A DNA stretch of 64,000 nucleotides from Calendula officinalis (GCA_963853835.1 OY970825.1:83787442-83851441); one strand, 5' to 3'; shown: positions 12,491 to 26,950, numbered from the stretch's first letter. The notes: generated by a model from the letters alone, not told the origin. Numbers and translations: made by a program.

Positions 12491-14329
12491 GCTATTGCTA
12501 CTGCTACTGCTACTGATACTGCTACTACTACTGATGATGCTACTGCTGCTACTACTACTACTACTGCCACTACTACTGTTACTGCTACTACTACTGCTAC
12601 TGCTCTCTTACTGCTACTGCTACTGACCTTGCTGCTACTGCTGCTGCTCTTGCTACTACTGATACTGCTACTACTCCTGCTCCTGATACTACTGCTACTG
12701 CTCCTGATACTGATACTGCTACCGCTCTTACTACTACTGCTATTGCTACTGCTACTACTACTACTACTGCTACTACTGCTGCTGCTGCCGCTATTGCTAC
12801 TGCTACTGCCACTACTACTACTACTGCTACTGCTATTGCTACTACTGCTACTGTTGCTAGTGCTGTTGCTACTGTGCTGCTACTCCCACTGCTACTGCTA
12901 TTGCTACTGCTGCTGCTGCTGTTACTGCCACTGCGACTGCTACCCCTACTGCTACTGCGACTGCTACTGCAACTGTTACTGCTGCTGCAGGTGCTACTGC
13001 CACTACTACTGCTATTGCTACTGCTACTGCTACTGCTGCTACTGCTACTGCTAGTGCTACTGCTACTGCTGCTGCTACTGCAACTATTGCTACTGCTACT
13101 GCTAATGCTACTGCTACTACTACGGCTACTGCTGCTACTGCTACTGCTGCAGCTGCTAATGCTGCTGCATCTACTGTTACTGCTACCACTACTACTGCTA
13201 CTGCTACTGCTACTGCTACTGCAACTATTGCTACTGCTACTGCTACTACTACGGCTGCTGCAGCTGCTAATGCTGCTGCAGCTACTGTTACTGCTACTGC
13301 TACTGCTGCTGCTGCTACTGCTGCTGATACTGTTGTTGCTACTGCTGTTGCTGCTGCTACTGCTGCAGCTAGTGCTGCTGCTACTGCTGTTGCAGCTAGT
13401 GCTGCTGCTACTGCAACTACTGCTGTTGCTACTGCTACTGCTACTGCTACTGCTGCTGCTGCTAATGCTGCTGCTACTGCTGCTGCTCCTGCTGCTGCTA
13501 CTCCTTCTGCTACTACTGCTGTTGTTACTAGTGCTGCTACAACTCCTGCTACTGCTACTGGTGCTGCTACTGCTACTGCTGCTATTGCTACTGATGCTGC
13601 TGCTGTTACTGCTACTGCTGCTGCTACTACTACTGCTACTGCCACTACTACTGTTACTGCTACTACTACTGCTACTGCTCTCTTACTGCTACTGCTACTG
13701 CCACTACTACTGCTACTGCTATTGCTACTACTGCTGCTGCTGCTACTGCTGTTGCTACTGTGCTGCTACTCCCACTGCTACTGCTATTGCTACTGATGAT
13801 GCTGCTGTTACTGCCACTGCGACTGCTACTCCTACTGCTACTGCGACTGCTACTGCTACTGCTACTGCAACTGTTACTGCTGCTGCAGGTGCTACTGCCA
13901 CTACTACTGCTATTGCTACTGCTACTGATACTGCTACTGCTACTGCTGCTACTGCTACTGCTACTGCTAGTGCTACTGCTACTGCTAGTGCTACTGCTAC
14001 TGCTGCCGCTACTGCAACTATTGCTACTGCTACTGCTACTGCTACTACTACGGCCACTGCTGCTACTGCTACTGCTGCAGCTGCTAATGCTGCAGCATCT
14101 ACTGTTACTGCTACCACTACTACTGCTACTGCTACTGCTACTGCAACTGCTACTGCTACTGCTACAGCTACTGCAACTATTGCTACTGCTACTGCTACTA
14201 CTACTGCTACTGCTCCTGATACTGCTACTGCTATCGCTCTTACTACTACTGCTACTGCTCTTGCTGCTACTACTGCTAATGCTACTGCTACTGCTCCTGA
14301 TACTGCTACTGCTACAACTGCTACTGCTA

Positions 14330-16190
14330 CTGCTACTGCCCCTGATACTGTTACTGCTGCTACTGCTACTACTGCTACTGCTACTGCTCCTAATACTGCT
14401 ACTGCTACAACTGCTACTGCTACTACTGCTACTGCTACTGCTCCTGATTCTGCTACTGCAACAACTGCTACTGTTACTGCTACTACTGCTACTGCTACTG
14501 CTACAACTGCTACTGCTACTACTGCTACTGCTGCTGCTGCTACTGCTCCTGATACTGCGACTGCTACTACTACTGCGACTGCTACTGCTGCTCCTGATAC
14601 TGCTACTGCTACTGCTACTGATACTGCTACTGCTCCTGAGACTAGTACAACTACTGCTCTTACTGCTACTGCTACTGCTATTACTGCTACTGCTACTGCT
14701 ACTGCTACTGCTCTTGCTGCTGCTGCTACTACTGCTGTCACTGCTGCTGCTGCTGTAACTAGTGCTACTACTACTGCTGCTACTACTGTTACTGCTACTG
14801 CTACTGCTACTGCTCCTGATACTGCTACTGCTACTGCTCTTGATACTGCTACTACTACTGCTACTGCTCCTGATACTGCTACTGCTACTGCTCTTGATAC
14901 TGCTACTACTACTGCTACTGCTACTACTACTGCTACTACTGCTACTGGTACTGGTACTGCTACTGCTACTAGTGCTGCTGCAGCTGCTACCGCTACTGCT
15001 ACTGCTGCTACTGCTACTGCTACTACTACTGCTACTGCTGCTACTGCTACTGCTACTGCTGCAGCTGCTACTGCTAGTGCTACTGCTGCTGCTGCTACTG
15101 CTACTGCTGCTGCTACTCCTACTGCTACTGCTACTGTTGCTGCTGCTGCTACTCCTGCTGCTACTACTGCGTTGTTACTACTGCTGCTACTACTACTACT
15201 GCTACTGCTATTGCTACTGCTACTGCTACTACTAATACTGCTGCTACTGTTGCTGCTACTACTACTGCTACTGCCACTACTACTGTTACTGCTACTACTA
15301 CTGCTACTGCTACTGCCACTACTACTGCTACTGCTATTGCTACTACTGCTGTTGCTACTGTGCTGCTACTCCCACTGCTACTGCTATTGCTACTGCTGCT
15401 GCTGCTGTTACTGCCACTGCGACTGCTACTCCTACTGCTACTGCTCTTGCTGCTACTACTGCTAATGCTACTGCTACTGCTACTGCTACTGCTCCTGATA
15501 CTGTTACTGCTACAACTGCTACTGCTACTGCTACTGCTACTGCTACTGCCCCTGATACTGTTACTGCTGCTACTGCTACTACTGCTACTGCTCCTAATAC
15601 TGCTACTGCTACAACTGCTACTGCTACTACTGCTACTGCTACTGCTCCTGATACTGCTACTGCAACAACTGCTACTGTTACTGCTACTACTGCTACTGCT
15701 CCTGATACTGCTACTGCTACAACTGCTACTGCTACTGCTACTGCTACTACTGCTACTGCTACTGCTGCTGCTGCCACTGCTCCTGATACTGCCACTGCTA
15801 CTACTACTGCTACTGCTACTGCTGCTCCTGATACTGCTACTGCTACTGCTGCTCATGATACTGCTACTGCTACTGCTACTGATACTGCTACTGCTCCTGA
15901 GACTAGTACAACTACTGCTCTTACTGCTACTGCTACTGCTATTACTGCTACTGCTACTGCTCTTGCTGCTGCTACTGCTGCTGCTGTAACTACTGCTACT
16001 ACTATTGCTACTGCTGCTACTGGTACTGGTACTGCTACTGCTACTACTGCTGCTGCAGCTGCTACCACTACTGCTACTGGTGCTGCTATTGCTACTGCTA
16101 CTACTACTGCTACTGCTGCTACTGCTACTGCTACTGCTGCTGCTGCTACTGCTACTGCTACTGCTGCTACTGCTACTGCTACTGCTGCTG
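14330..16190 (+). repeat. 1.93-kb module T, copy 3 (diverged)
   Basis: Same landmark order as the tandem pair: GCCCCTGATACTG (14,337), landmark B (14,638), doubled CTCTTGATACTGC, GCGTTG marker (15,164), landmark C (15,360). Separated from the pair by A-type and C-type modules. Confidence 0.65.
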
Positions 16191-16480
16191 CTACTTCTAC
16201 TGCTACTGCTACTGTTGCTGCTGCTGCTACTCCTGCTGCTACTACTGCTGTTGTTACTACTGCTGCTACTACTACTGCTACTGCTACTGCTATTGCTCTG
16301 CTACTGCTGCTGCTGCTACTGCTACTGCTACTGCTGCTACTGCTACTGCTACTGCTGCTACTTCTACTGCTACTGCTACTGCTACTGTTGCTGCTGCTGC
16401 TACTCCTGCTGCTACTACTGCTGTTGTTACTACTGCTGCTACTACTACTACTGCTACTGCTACTGCTATTGCTACTGCTA
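16130..16480 (+). repeat. Tandem repeat, about 167-bp unit
   Basis: Counterpart of the 177-bp pair: ACTTCTACTGC at 16,193 and 16,360. The 167-bp step is not a multiple of three. Between them lies ATTGCTCTGCTACTGC, where the register slips. Confidence 0.7.
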
Positions 16481-16791
16481 CTGCTACTGCTACTGCTACT
16501 ACTACTGCTGATGCTACTGCTGCTACTACTACTACTCCTGCCACTACTACTGTTACTGCTACTACTACTGCTACTGCTCTCTTACTGCTACTGCTACTGA
16601 CCTTGCTGCTACTGCTGCTGCTCTTGCTACTACTGATACTGCTACTACTCCTGCTCCTGATACTACTGCTACTGCTCCTGATACTGATACTGCTACCGCT
16701 CTTACTACTACTGCTACTGCTCTTACTGCTACTACTGCTAATGCTACTGTTACTGATACTGTTACTACTACTGCTACTGCTCCTGATACTG

Positions 16792-17080
16792 CTACTGCTA
16801 CAACTGCTACTGCTACTGCTACTGCTCCTGATACTGTTACTGCTACAACTGCTACTGCTACTGCTACTACTGCTACTGCTACTGCTCCTAATACTGCTAC
16901 TGCTACAACTGCTACTGCTACTACTGCTACTGCTACTGCTCCTGATACTGCTACTGCTACAACTGCTACTGCTACTGCTACTACTGCTACTGCTACTGCT
17001 CCTGATACTGCTACTGCTACAACTGCTACTGCTACTACTGCTACTGCTACTGCTGCTGCTACTGCTCCTGATACTGCTAC
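16792..17080 (+). repeat. Minisatellite block after landmark A (5)
   Basis: Marks at 16,800, 16,845, 16,905, 16,959 and 17,019, with steps of 45, 60, 54 and 60 bp, the same rhythm as the block at 2.9-3.2 kb. Confidence 0.8.
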
Positions 17081-19919
17081 TGCTACTGCTGCTCCTGATA
17101 CTGCTACTGCTACTGCTCCTGAGACTAGTACAACTACTGCTCTTACTGCTACTGCTACTGCTACTGCTACTGCTATTACTGCTACTGCTACTGCTCTTGC
17201 TCCTACTGCTACTGCTACTGCTGCTGTTACTGCTACTGCTGCTGTAACTAGTGCTACTACTACTGCTGCTACTACTGTTACTACTACTGCTACTGCTACT
17301 GCTCCTGATACTGCTACTGCTACTGCTCTTAATACTGCTACTACTACTGCTACTGCTACTACTACTGCTACTGCTACTGCTGCTACTGGTACTGGTACTG
17401 CTACTGCTATTACTGCTGCTGCAGCTGCTACCGCTACTGCTACTGCTACTGCTGCTACTGCTACTGGTGCTCTTATTGCTACTGCTACTACTACTACTAC
17501 TACTACTGCTACTACTGCTGCTGCTGCTGCCGCTATTGCTACTGCTACTGCCACTACTACTGCTACTGCTATTGCTACTATTGATGCTGTTGCTACTGCT
17601 GTTGCTACTGGGCTGCTACTCCCACTGCTACTGCTATTGCTACTGCTTCTGCTGCTGTTACTGCCACTGCGACTGCTACTCCTACTGCTACTGCGACTGC
17701 TACTGGTACTGCTACTGCCACTGTTACTGCTGCTGCAGGTGCTACTGCCATTACTACTGCTATTGCTACTGCTACTGCTACTGCTACTGCTACTGCTGCT
17801 ACTGCTACTGCTAGTGCTACTGCTACTGCTGCTGCTACTGCAACTATTGCTACTGCTACTGCTACTGCTAATGCTACTGCTACTACTACGGCTACTGCTG
17901 CTACTGCTACTGCTGCAGCTGCTAATGCTGCTGCATCTACTGTTACTGCTACCACTACTACTTATACTGCTACTGCTACTGCTACTGCAACTATTGCTAC
18001 TGCTACTGCTATTACTACGGCTGCTGCAGCTGCTAATGCTGCTGCAGCTACTGTTACTGCTACTGCTACTGCTGCTGCTGCTACTGCTGCTGATACTGTT
18101 GTTGCTACTGCTGCTACTGCTGCTACTGCTGCAGCTAGTGCTGCTGCTACTGCTGTTGCAGCTAGGGCTGCTGCTACTGCTGCTGCAGCTACTGCTACTG
18201 CAGCTACTGCTGTTGCTACTGCTACTGCTACTACTACTGCTACTGCTGCTGCTGCTAGTGCTGCTGCTACTGCTGCTGCTCCTGCTGCTGCTACTCCTGC
18301 TGCTAATACTGCTGTTGTTACTAGTGCTGCTACAACTCCTGCTACTGCTACTGGTGCTGCTGCTACTGGTGCTGCAGATACTGCTACTGCTACTGCTATT
18401 GCTCTTACTTCTACTACTACTACTACTGCTACTGCTGCTGCTGCTACTGCTACTGCTACTGCCGCTATTACTACTATTGCTACTACTACTACTGCTACTG
18501 CTACTGCTACTGCAACTCCTATGGCTACTGCTAATGCTACTGTTACTGCTACTGCTACTGGTGTTGCTGCTACTGCAGCTACTGATGCTGCTGCTACTGC
18601 TGCTACTACTGCTCCTGCTGCTACTGCTACTGCTATTGCTACTGCTATTGCTCTTACTGCTACTACTACTGCTACTGCTGCTCCTGATACTGCTACTGCT
18701 ACTGTTATTGCTCTTACTGCTACTACTACTGCTGCTGCTGCTACTTCTGGTGTTACTGCTGCTGCTCCTGTAACTAGTGCTACTACTACTGCTGCTACTA
18801 CTGTTACTGCTACTGCTACTGCTACTGCTCCTGATACTGCTACTGCTACTGCTCTTGATACTGCTACTACTACTGCTACTGCTACTGCTCCTGATACTGC
18901 TACTGCTACTGCTCTTGATACTGCTACTACTACTGCTACTGCTACTACTACTGGTACTGCTACTGCTACTACTGCTGCTGCAGCTGCTACCGCTACTGCT
19001 ACTGCTGCTACTGCTACTGGTGCTGCTATTGCTACTGCTACTACTACTGCTACTGCTGCAGCTGCTACTGCTACTGCTACTGCTGCTGCTGCTACTGCTA
19101 CTGCTGCTGCTACTCCTACTGCTACTGCTACTGTTGCTGCTGCTGCTACTCCTGCTGCTACTACTGCTGTTGTTACTACTGCTGCTACTACTACTACTGC
19201 TACTGCTACTGCTATTGCTACTGCTACTGCTACTACTAATACTACTGCTACTGCTGCTGCTACTACTACTGCTACTGCCACTACTACTGTTACTGCTACT
19301 ACTACTGCTAATGCTCTCTTACTGCTACTGCTACTGCCACTACTACTGCTACTGCTATTGCTACTACTGCTGCTGCTGCTACTGCTATTGCTACTGGGCT
19401 GCTACTCCCACTGCTACTGCTATTACTACTGCTGCTGCTGCTGTTACTGCCACTGCGACTGCTACTCCTACTGCTACTGCGACTGCTACTGCTACTGCAA
19501 CTGTTACTGCTGCTGCAGGTTCTACTGCCACTACTACTGCTATTGCTACTGCTACTGATACTGCTACTGCTGCTACTGCTACTGCTACTGCTGCTGCTAC
19601 TGCAACTATTGCTACTGCTACTGCTACTACTACGGCTACTGCTGCTACTGCTGCAGCTGCTAATGCTGCAGCATCTACTGTTACTGCTACCACTACTACT
19701 GCTACTGCTACTGCTACTGCAACTGCTACTGCTACTGCTACAGCTACTGCAACTATTGCTACTGCTACTGCTACTACTACTGCTACTGCTCCTGATACTG
19801 CTACTGCTACCGCTCTTACTACTACTGCTACTGCTCTTGCTGCTACTACTGCTAATGCTACTGCTACTGCTACTGCTACTGCTCCTGATACTGCTACTGC
19901 TACAACTGCTACTGCTACT

Positions 19920-21700
19920 GCTACTGCCCCTGATACTGTTACTGCTGCTACTGCTACTACTGCTACTGCTACTGCTCCTAATACTGCTACTGCTACAACT
20001 GCTACTGCTACAACTGCTACTGCTCCTGATACTGCTACTGCAACAACTGCTACTGTTACTGCTACTACTGCTACTGCTCCTGATACTGCTACAACTGCTA
20101 CTGCTACTGCTACTACTGCTACTGCTACTGCTGCTGCTGATACTGTTCCTGATACTGCCACTGCTCCTGATACTGCCACTGCTACTACTACTGCTACTGC
20201 TACTGCTGCTCCTGATACTGCTACTGCTACTGCTACTGATACTGCTACTGCTCCTGAGACTAGTACAACTACTGCTCTTACTGCTACTGCTATTACTGCT
20301 ACTGCTACTGCTCTTGCTGCTGCTGCTACTGCTGCTGTTACTGCTGCTGCTGCTGTAACTAGTGCTACTACTACTGCTGCTACTACTGTTACTGCTACTG
20401 CTACTGCTACTGCTCCTGATACTGCTACTGCTACTGCTCTTGATACTGCTACTACTACTGCTACTGCTCCTGATACTGCTACTGCTACTGCTCTTGATAC
20501 TGCTACTACTACTGCTACTGCTACTACTACTGCTACTGCTGCTACTGGTACTGCTACTGCTACTGCTACTACTGCTGCTGCAGCTGCTACCGCTACTGCT
20601 ACTGCTGCTACTGCTACTGGTGCTGCTATTGCTACTGCTACTACTACTGCTACTGCTGCTACTGCTACTGCTACTGCTGCAGCTGCTACTGCTAGTGCTA
20701 CTGCTGCTGCTGCTACTGCTACTGCTGCTGCTACTCCTACTGCTACTGCTACTGTTGCTGCTGCTGCTACTCCTGCTGCTACTACTGCGTTGTTACTACT
20801 GCTTCTACTACTACTACTGCTACTGCTACTGCTATTGCTACTGCTACTGCTAGTACTAATACTGCTGCTACTGCTGCTGCTACTACTACTGCTACTGCCA
20901 CTACTACTGTTACTGCTACTACTACTGCTACTGCTCTCTTACTGCTACTGCAACTGCCACTACTACTGCTACTACTATTGCTACTACTGCTGCTGCTGCT
21001 ACTGCTGTTGCTACTGTGCTGCTACTCCCACTGCTACTGCTATTGCTACTACTGCTGCTGCTGTTACTGCCACTGCGACTGCTACTCCTACTGCTACTGC
21101 TCTTGCTGCTACTACTGCTAATGCTACTGCTACTGCTACTGCTACTGCTCCTGATACTGTTACTGCTACAACTGCTACTGCTACTGCTACTGCCCCTGAT
21201 ACTGTTACTGCTGCTACTGCTACTACTGCTACTGCTACTGCTCCTAATACTGCTACTGCTACAACTGCTACTGCTACTACTGCTACTGCTACTGCTGCTG
21301 TTGCCACTGCTCCTGATACTGCCACTGCTACTACTACTGCTACTGCTACTGCTGCTCCTGATACTGCTACTGCTACTGCTGCTCCTGATACTGCTACTGC
21401 TACTGCTACTGATACTGCTACTGCTCCTGAGACTAGTACAACTACTGCTCTTACTGCTACTGCTACTGCTATTACTGCTACTGCTACTGCTACTGATACT
21501 GCTACTGCTCCTGAGACTAGTACAACTACTGCTCTTACTGCTACTGCTACTGCTATTACTGCTACTGCTACTGCTACTGCTCTTGCTGCTGCTACTGCTG
21601 CAGTTACTGCTGCTGCTGCTGTAACTACTGCTACTACTATTGCTACTGCTGCTACTGGTACTGGTACTGCTACTGCTACTACTGCTGCTGCAGCTGCTAC
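19920..21700 (+). repeat. 1.93-kb module T, copy 4 (diverged)
   Basis: GCCCCTGATACTG (19,925), landmark B (20,256), doubled CTCTTGATACTGC, GCGTTG marker (20,782), a truncated landmark A at 20,933 and landmark C (21,016). It carries an added 84-bp tandem duplication around its second B motif. Confidence 0.65.
21411..21577 (+). repeat. 84-bp tandem duplication around landmark B
   Basis: GAGACTAGTACAACTACTGC occurs at 21,429 and again at 21,513, with matching flanks GATACTGCTACTGCTCCT before and TATTACTGC after. This is the only place where two B motifs lie side by side. Confidence 0.85.
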
Positions 21701-22274
21701 CGCTACTGCTACTGCTGCTACTGCTACTGGTGCTGCTAGTGCTACTGCTACTACTACTGCTACTGCTGCTACTGCTACTGCTACTGCTGCTGCTGCTACT
21801 GCTACTGCTGCTACTGCTACTGCTACTGCTGCTGCTACTCCTACTGCTACTGCTACTGCTACTGTTGCTGCTGCTGCTACTCCTGCTGCTACTACTGCTG
21901 TTGTTACTACTGCTGCTACTACTACTACTGCTACTGCTACTGCTATTGCTACTGCTACTGCTACTGCTACTGCTACTACTACTGCTGCTGCTACTGATGC
22001 TGCTACTACTACTGCTACTGCCACTACTACTGTTACTGCTACTACTGCTGCTACTGCTCTCTTACTGCTACTGCTACTGACCTTGCTGCTACTGCAGCTG
22101 CTCTTGCTACTACTGATACTGCTACTACTCCTGCTCCTGATACTACTACTGCTACTGCTCCTGATACTGATACTGCTACCGCTCTTACTACTACTGCTAC
22201 TGCTCTTACTGCTACTACTGCTAATGCTACTGTTACTGATACTGTTACTGCTATTGCTACTGCTCCTGATACTG

Positions 22275-22550
22275 CTACTGCTACAACTGCTACTGCTACT
22301 GCTCCTGATACTGTTACTGCTACAACTGCTACTGCTACTGCTACTACTGCTACTGCTACTGCTCCTAATACTGCTACTGCTACAACTGCTACTGCTACTA
22401 CTGCTACTGCTACTGCTCCTGATAATGCTACTGCTACAACTGCTACTGCTACTGCTACTGCTACTACTGCTACTGCTACTGCTCCTGATACTGCTACTGC
22501 TACAACTGCTACTGCTACTACTGCTACTGCTACTGCTGCTGCTACTGCTC
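22275..22550 (+). repeat. Minisatellite block after landmark A (6)
   Basis: Marks at 22,283, 22,322, 22,382, 22,436 and 22,502. One unit carries GATAATGC in place of GATACTGC. Confidence 0.8.
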
Positions 22551-23406
22551 CTGAGACTGCTACTGCTACTACTACTGCTACTGCTACTGCTGCTCCTGAT
22601 ACTGCTACCGCTACTGATACTGCTACTGCTCCTGAGACTAGTACAACTACTGCTCTTACTGCTACTGCTACTGCTATTACTGCTACTGCTACTGCTCCTG
22701 CTCTTGCTCCTACTGCTACTGCTATTGCTGTTACTGCTGCTACTGCTGTAATTAGTGCTACTACTACTGCTGCTACTACTGTTACTACTACTGCTACTGC
22801 TACTGCTCCTGATACTGCTACTGCTCTTAATACTGCTACTACTACTGCTACTACTACTACTACTGCTACTGCTACTGCTGCTGCTGGTACTGGTACTGCT
22901 ACTGCTATTACTGCTGCTGCAGCTGCTACCGCTACTGCTACTGCTACTGCTGCTACTGCTACTGGTGCTGCTATTGCTACTGCTACTACTACTACTACTA
23001 CTGCTACTACTGCTGCTGCTGCTGCCGCTATTGCTACTGCTACTGCCACTACTACTACTGCTACTACTTCCGCTATTGCTACTACTGCTGCTGTTGCTAC
23101 TGCTGTTGCTACTGTGCTGCTACTCCCACTGCTACTGCTATTGCTACTGCTGCTGCTGCTGTTACTGCCACTGCGACTGCTACTCCTACTGCTACTGCGA
23201 CTGCTACTGCTACTGCTACTGCAACTGTTACTGCTGCTGCAGGTGCTACTGCCACTACTACTGCTATTGCTACTGCTACTGCTACTGCTACTGCTACTGC
23301 TGCTACTGCTACTGCTAGTGCTACTGCTACTGCTGCTGCTACTGCAACTATTGCTACTGCTACTGCTACTGCTAATGCTACTGCTACTACTACGGCTACT
23401 GCTGCA

Positions 23407-23466
23407 GCAGTAGCAGCAGCAGCAGCAGTAGCAACAACAGTATCAGCCGCAGTAGCAGCAGCAGCA
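23407..23466 (-). repeat. Micro-inversion inside the forward arm
   Basis: About 60 bp switch to the complementary sense (GCAGTAGCAGCAGC, then GCAACAACAGTATCAGC) in the middle of the forward arm. Read in reverse complement they give GATACTGTTGTTGC, a phrase found in forward orientation at 18,092, 28,265 and 31,992. The edges sit in the self-complementary phrases GCTGCAGC (23,401) and CAGCTGCTGCAG (23,464), consistent with a small inversion at a palindromic fold or template switch. Confidence 0.85.
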
Positions 23467-24989
23467 GCTGCTGCAGGTGCTACTGCCACTACTACTGCTA
23501 CCGCTACTGCTACTGCTGTTGTTACTAGTGCTGCTCCTGCTACTGCTACTGCTACTGCTGCTACTGCAACTATTGCTACTGCTACTGCTACTGCTACTAC
23601 TACGGCTACTGCTGCTACTGCTGCAGCTGCTAATGCTGCTGCAGCTACTGTTACTGCTACTGCTACTACTGCTGATACTGTTGTTGCTACTGCTGCTGCT
23701 ACTGCTGTTGCAGCTAGTGCTGCTGCTACTGCTGCTGCAGCTACTGCTACTGCTACTGCTGTTGCTGCTAGTGCTGCTGCTACTGCTGCTGCTCCTGTTG
23801 CTGCTACTCCTGCTGCTACAACTCCTGCTACTGCAACTGCTACTGCTGCTGCTGTTACTGCTCCTGATACTGCTACTGCTACCGCTCTTACTACTACTGC
23901 TACTGCTCTTACTGCTACTACTGCTAATGCTACTGATACTGCTACTGCTACTGCTACTACTCCTGATACTGCTACTGCTACAACTGCTACTGCTACTACT
24001 GCTACTGCTACTGCTACTGCTGCTGCTGCTGCTACTGCTACTACTGCTCCTGATACTAGTACTGCTACTACTACTGCTACTGCTACTGCTACTGCTGCTC
24101 CTGATACTGCTACTGCTACTGCTACTGCTGCTCCTGCTACTGCTACTGCTGCGGCTACTGTTAGTGCTACTGCTACTGCTGCTGCAGCTAGTGTTGCTGC
24201 TACTGCTGTTGCAGCTAGTGCTGCTGCTAATGCTGCTGCAGCTACTGTTACTGCAGCTACTGCTGTTGCTACTGCTACTGCTACTGCTGCTGCTGCTACT
24301 GGTGCTGCAGATGCTGCTACTGCTATTGCTCTTACTGCTACTACTACTACTACTGCTACTGCTGCTGCTACTGCTACTACCGCTATTACTACTATTGCTA
24401 CTACTACTACTGCTACTGCTACTGCTACTGCTACTGCAACTCCTACTGCTACGGCTACTGCTACTGCTACTGTTACTGCTACTACTGGTGTTGCTGCTAC
24501 TGCAGCTACTGCTGCTGCTGCTACTGCTGCTACTACTGCTCCTGCTGCTACTGCTACTGCTGCTCCTGATACTGCTACTGCTACTGCTATTGCTCTTACT
24601 GCTACTACTACTGCTACTGCTGCTGCTACTGCTACTGCTACTGCCGCTATTACTACTATTGCTACTACTACTGCTGCTACTGCTACTGCAACTCCTACTG
24701 CTACTGCTACTGTTACTGCTACTGCTACTGGTGTTGCTGCTACTGTTGTTGCTGCTACTGTTGCTGCTGCTGCTGCTATGCTGCTGCTACTACTGCTCCT
24801 GCAGCTACTGCTACTGCTGCTCCTGATACTGCTAATGCTACTGCTATTGGTACTGCTACTGCTACTACTACTGCTGCAGCTGCTACTGCTACTACTACTG
24901 CTGCTACTGCTACTACTACTTCTACTACTGCTACTACTGCTGCTGCTGCCGCTATTGCTACTTCTACTTCCACTACTACTGCTACTGCT

Positions 24990-26950
24990 GTTGCTACTGT
25001 GTTGCTACTGCCACTGCTCCTGATACTGCTACTGCTGCTCCTGATACTGCTCTTACTGCTACTGCTACTTACTGCCACTACTACTACTGCTACATCTACT
25101 GCTACTACTACTGCTACTCCAACTGCTACTGCTACTACTGCTTCTGTTGCTAGTGCTGCAGCTAGTCTTGCTACTACTGCTACTGCTACTGCTGCTACTG
25201 TTACTGCTACTGCTGCTACTGCTACTGCTACTGCTGATATTGCTAGTGCTGCTGCTAGTCTTGCTACTACTGCTATTACTACTACTACTGCTACTGCTAC
25301 TGCTACTGCTGCTGCTGCTAGTGCTGCTGCTACTGATGCTGCTCCTGCTGCTGCTACTCCTGCTGCTACTACTGCTGTTGTTACTAGTGCTGCTACAACT
25401 CCTGCTACTGCAACTGCTACTGCTGCTGTTACTGCTCCTGATACTGCTACTGCTACCGCTCTTACTACTACTGCTACTGCTCTTACTGCTACTACTGCTA
25501 ATGCTACTGCTATTGGTATTGCTACTGCTACTACTGCTGCTGCAGCTGCTACTGCTACTACTACTGCTGCTACTGCTACTGGTGTTGCTACTGCTACTGC
25601 TACTACTACTTCTACTACTGCTACTACTGCTGCTGCTGCCGCTATTGCTACTTCTACTTCCACTACTACTGCTACTGCTGCTGCTGCTACTGCTGTTGCT
25701 ACTGTGTTGCTACTGCCACTGCTCCTGATACTGCTACTGCTGCTCCTGATACAGCTCTTACTGCTACTGCTACTGCTCTTACTGCCACTACTACTACTGC
25801 TACATCTACTGCTACTACTACTGCTACTCCAACTGCTACTGCTACTACTGCTTCTGCTGCTAGTGCTGGTGCTAGTCTTGCTACTACTGCTACTGCTACT
25901 GCTGCTACTGTTACTGCTACTGCTGCTACTGCTACTGCTACTGCTGATATTGCTAGTGCTGCTGCTAGTCTTGCTACTACTGCTACTACTACTACTACTG
26001 CTACTGCTACTGCTACTGCTGCTGCTGCTGCTACTGATGCTGCTCCTGCTGCTGCTACTCCTGCTGCTACTACTGTTGTTGTTACTAGTGCTGCTACAAC
26101 TCCTGCTACTGCAACTGCTACTGCTGCTACTGTTACTGCTCCTGATACTGCAACTGCTACCGCTCTTACTACTAATGCTACTGCTCTTACTGCTACTACT
26201 GCTAATGCTACTGCTATTGGTATTGCTACTGCTACTACTGCTGCTGCAGCTGCTACTGCTACTACTACTGCTGCTACTGCTACTGGTGTTGCTACTGCTA
26301 CTGCTACTACTACTTCTACTACTGCTACTACTGCTGCTGCTGCCGCTATTGCTACTTCTACTTCCACTACTACTGCTACTGCTGCTGCTGCTACTGCTGT
26401 TGCTACTGTGTTGCTACTGCCACTGCTCCTGATACTGCTACTGCTACTGCTCTTACTGCTACTGCTACTGCTCTTACTGCTACTACTACTACTGCTACAT
26501 CTACTGCTACTACTACTGCTACTCCAACTGCTGCTGCTACTACTGCTACTGCTGCTAGTGCTGCTGCTAGTCTTGCTACTACTGCTACTGCTACTGCTAC
26601 TGCTGCTACTGCTACTGCTACTGCTACTGCTACTGCTACTGCTGATATTGCTAGTGCTGCTGCTAGTCTTGCTACTACTGCTACTGCTGCTACTTGTACT
26701 GCTACTGCTACTGCTGCTGCTGCTACTGCTACTGCTGCTGCTGCTACTCCTACTGCTACTGCTACTGCTACTGTTGCGGCTGCTGCTACTCCTGCTGCTA
26801 CTACGGCTGTTGTTACTACTGCTGTTACTACTACTGCTACTGCTACTTCTATTGCTACTGCTACTACTACTGCTGCTGCTACTGCTGCTGCTACTGCTAC
26901 TGCTACTGCTACTGCCACTACTACTGTTACTGCTACTACTACTGCTACTG
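24990..26950 (+). repeat. D-module tandem, 705/704-bp unit
   Basis: GTTGCTACTGTGTTGC starts at 24,990, 25,695 and 26,399, steps of 705 and 704 bp. Each unit contains CTACATCTACTGC, two CTAGTCTTGCTAC phrases flanking GATATTGCTAGTGC, then TTACTAGTGCTGCTAC and ACTTCTACTTCCAC at its end. The third unit diverges into a landmark A module at 26,956. Related D motifs stand at 494, 6,156, 29,402, 30,121, 36,333 and 37,058. Confidence 0.85.

Noticed and set aside
18777..22751. 1,324-residue open frame, with Leu-only, Cys-Tyr and Thr-Ala segments in turn
   Set aside because: It follows directly from a stop-free hexamer read through register shifts. It has no domain, no codon or composition signature of a gene, and equally open frames overlap it.
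24990..26950. Regular units of about 705 bp as a possible CRISPR array or gene family
   Set aside because: The units are long and built of the same triplets throughout. There is no short direct repeat alternating with unique spacers and no cas-like gene.
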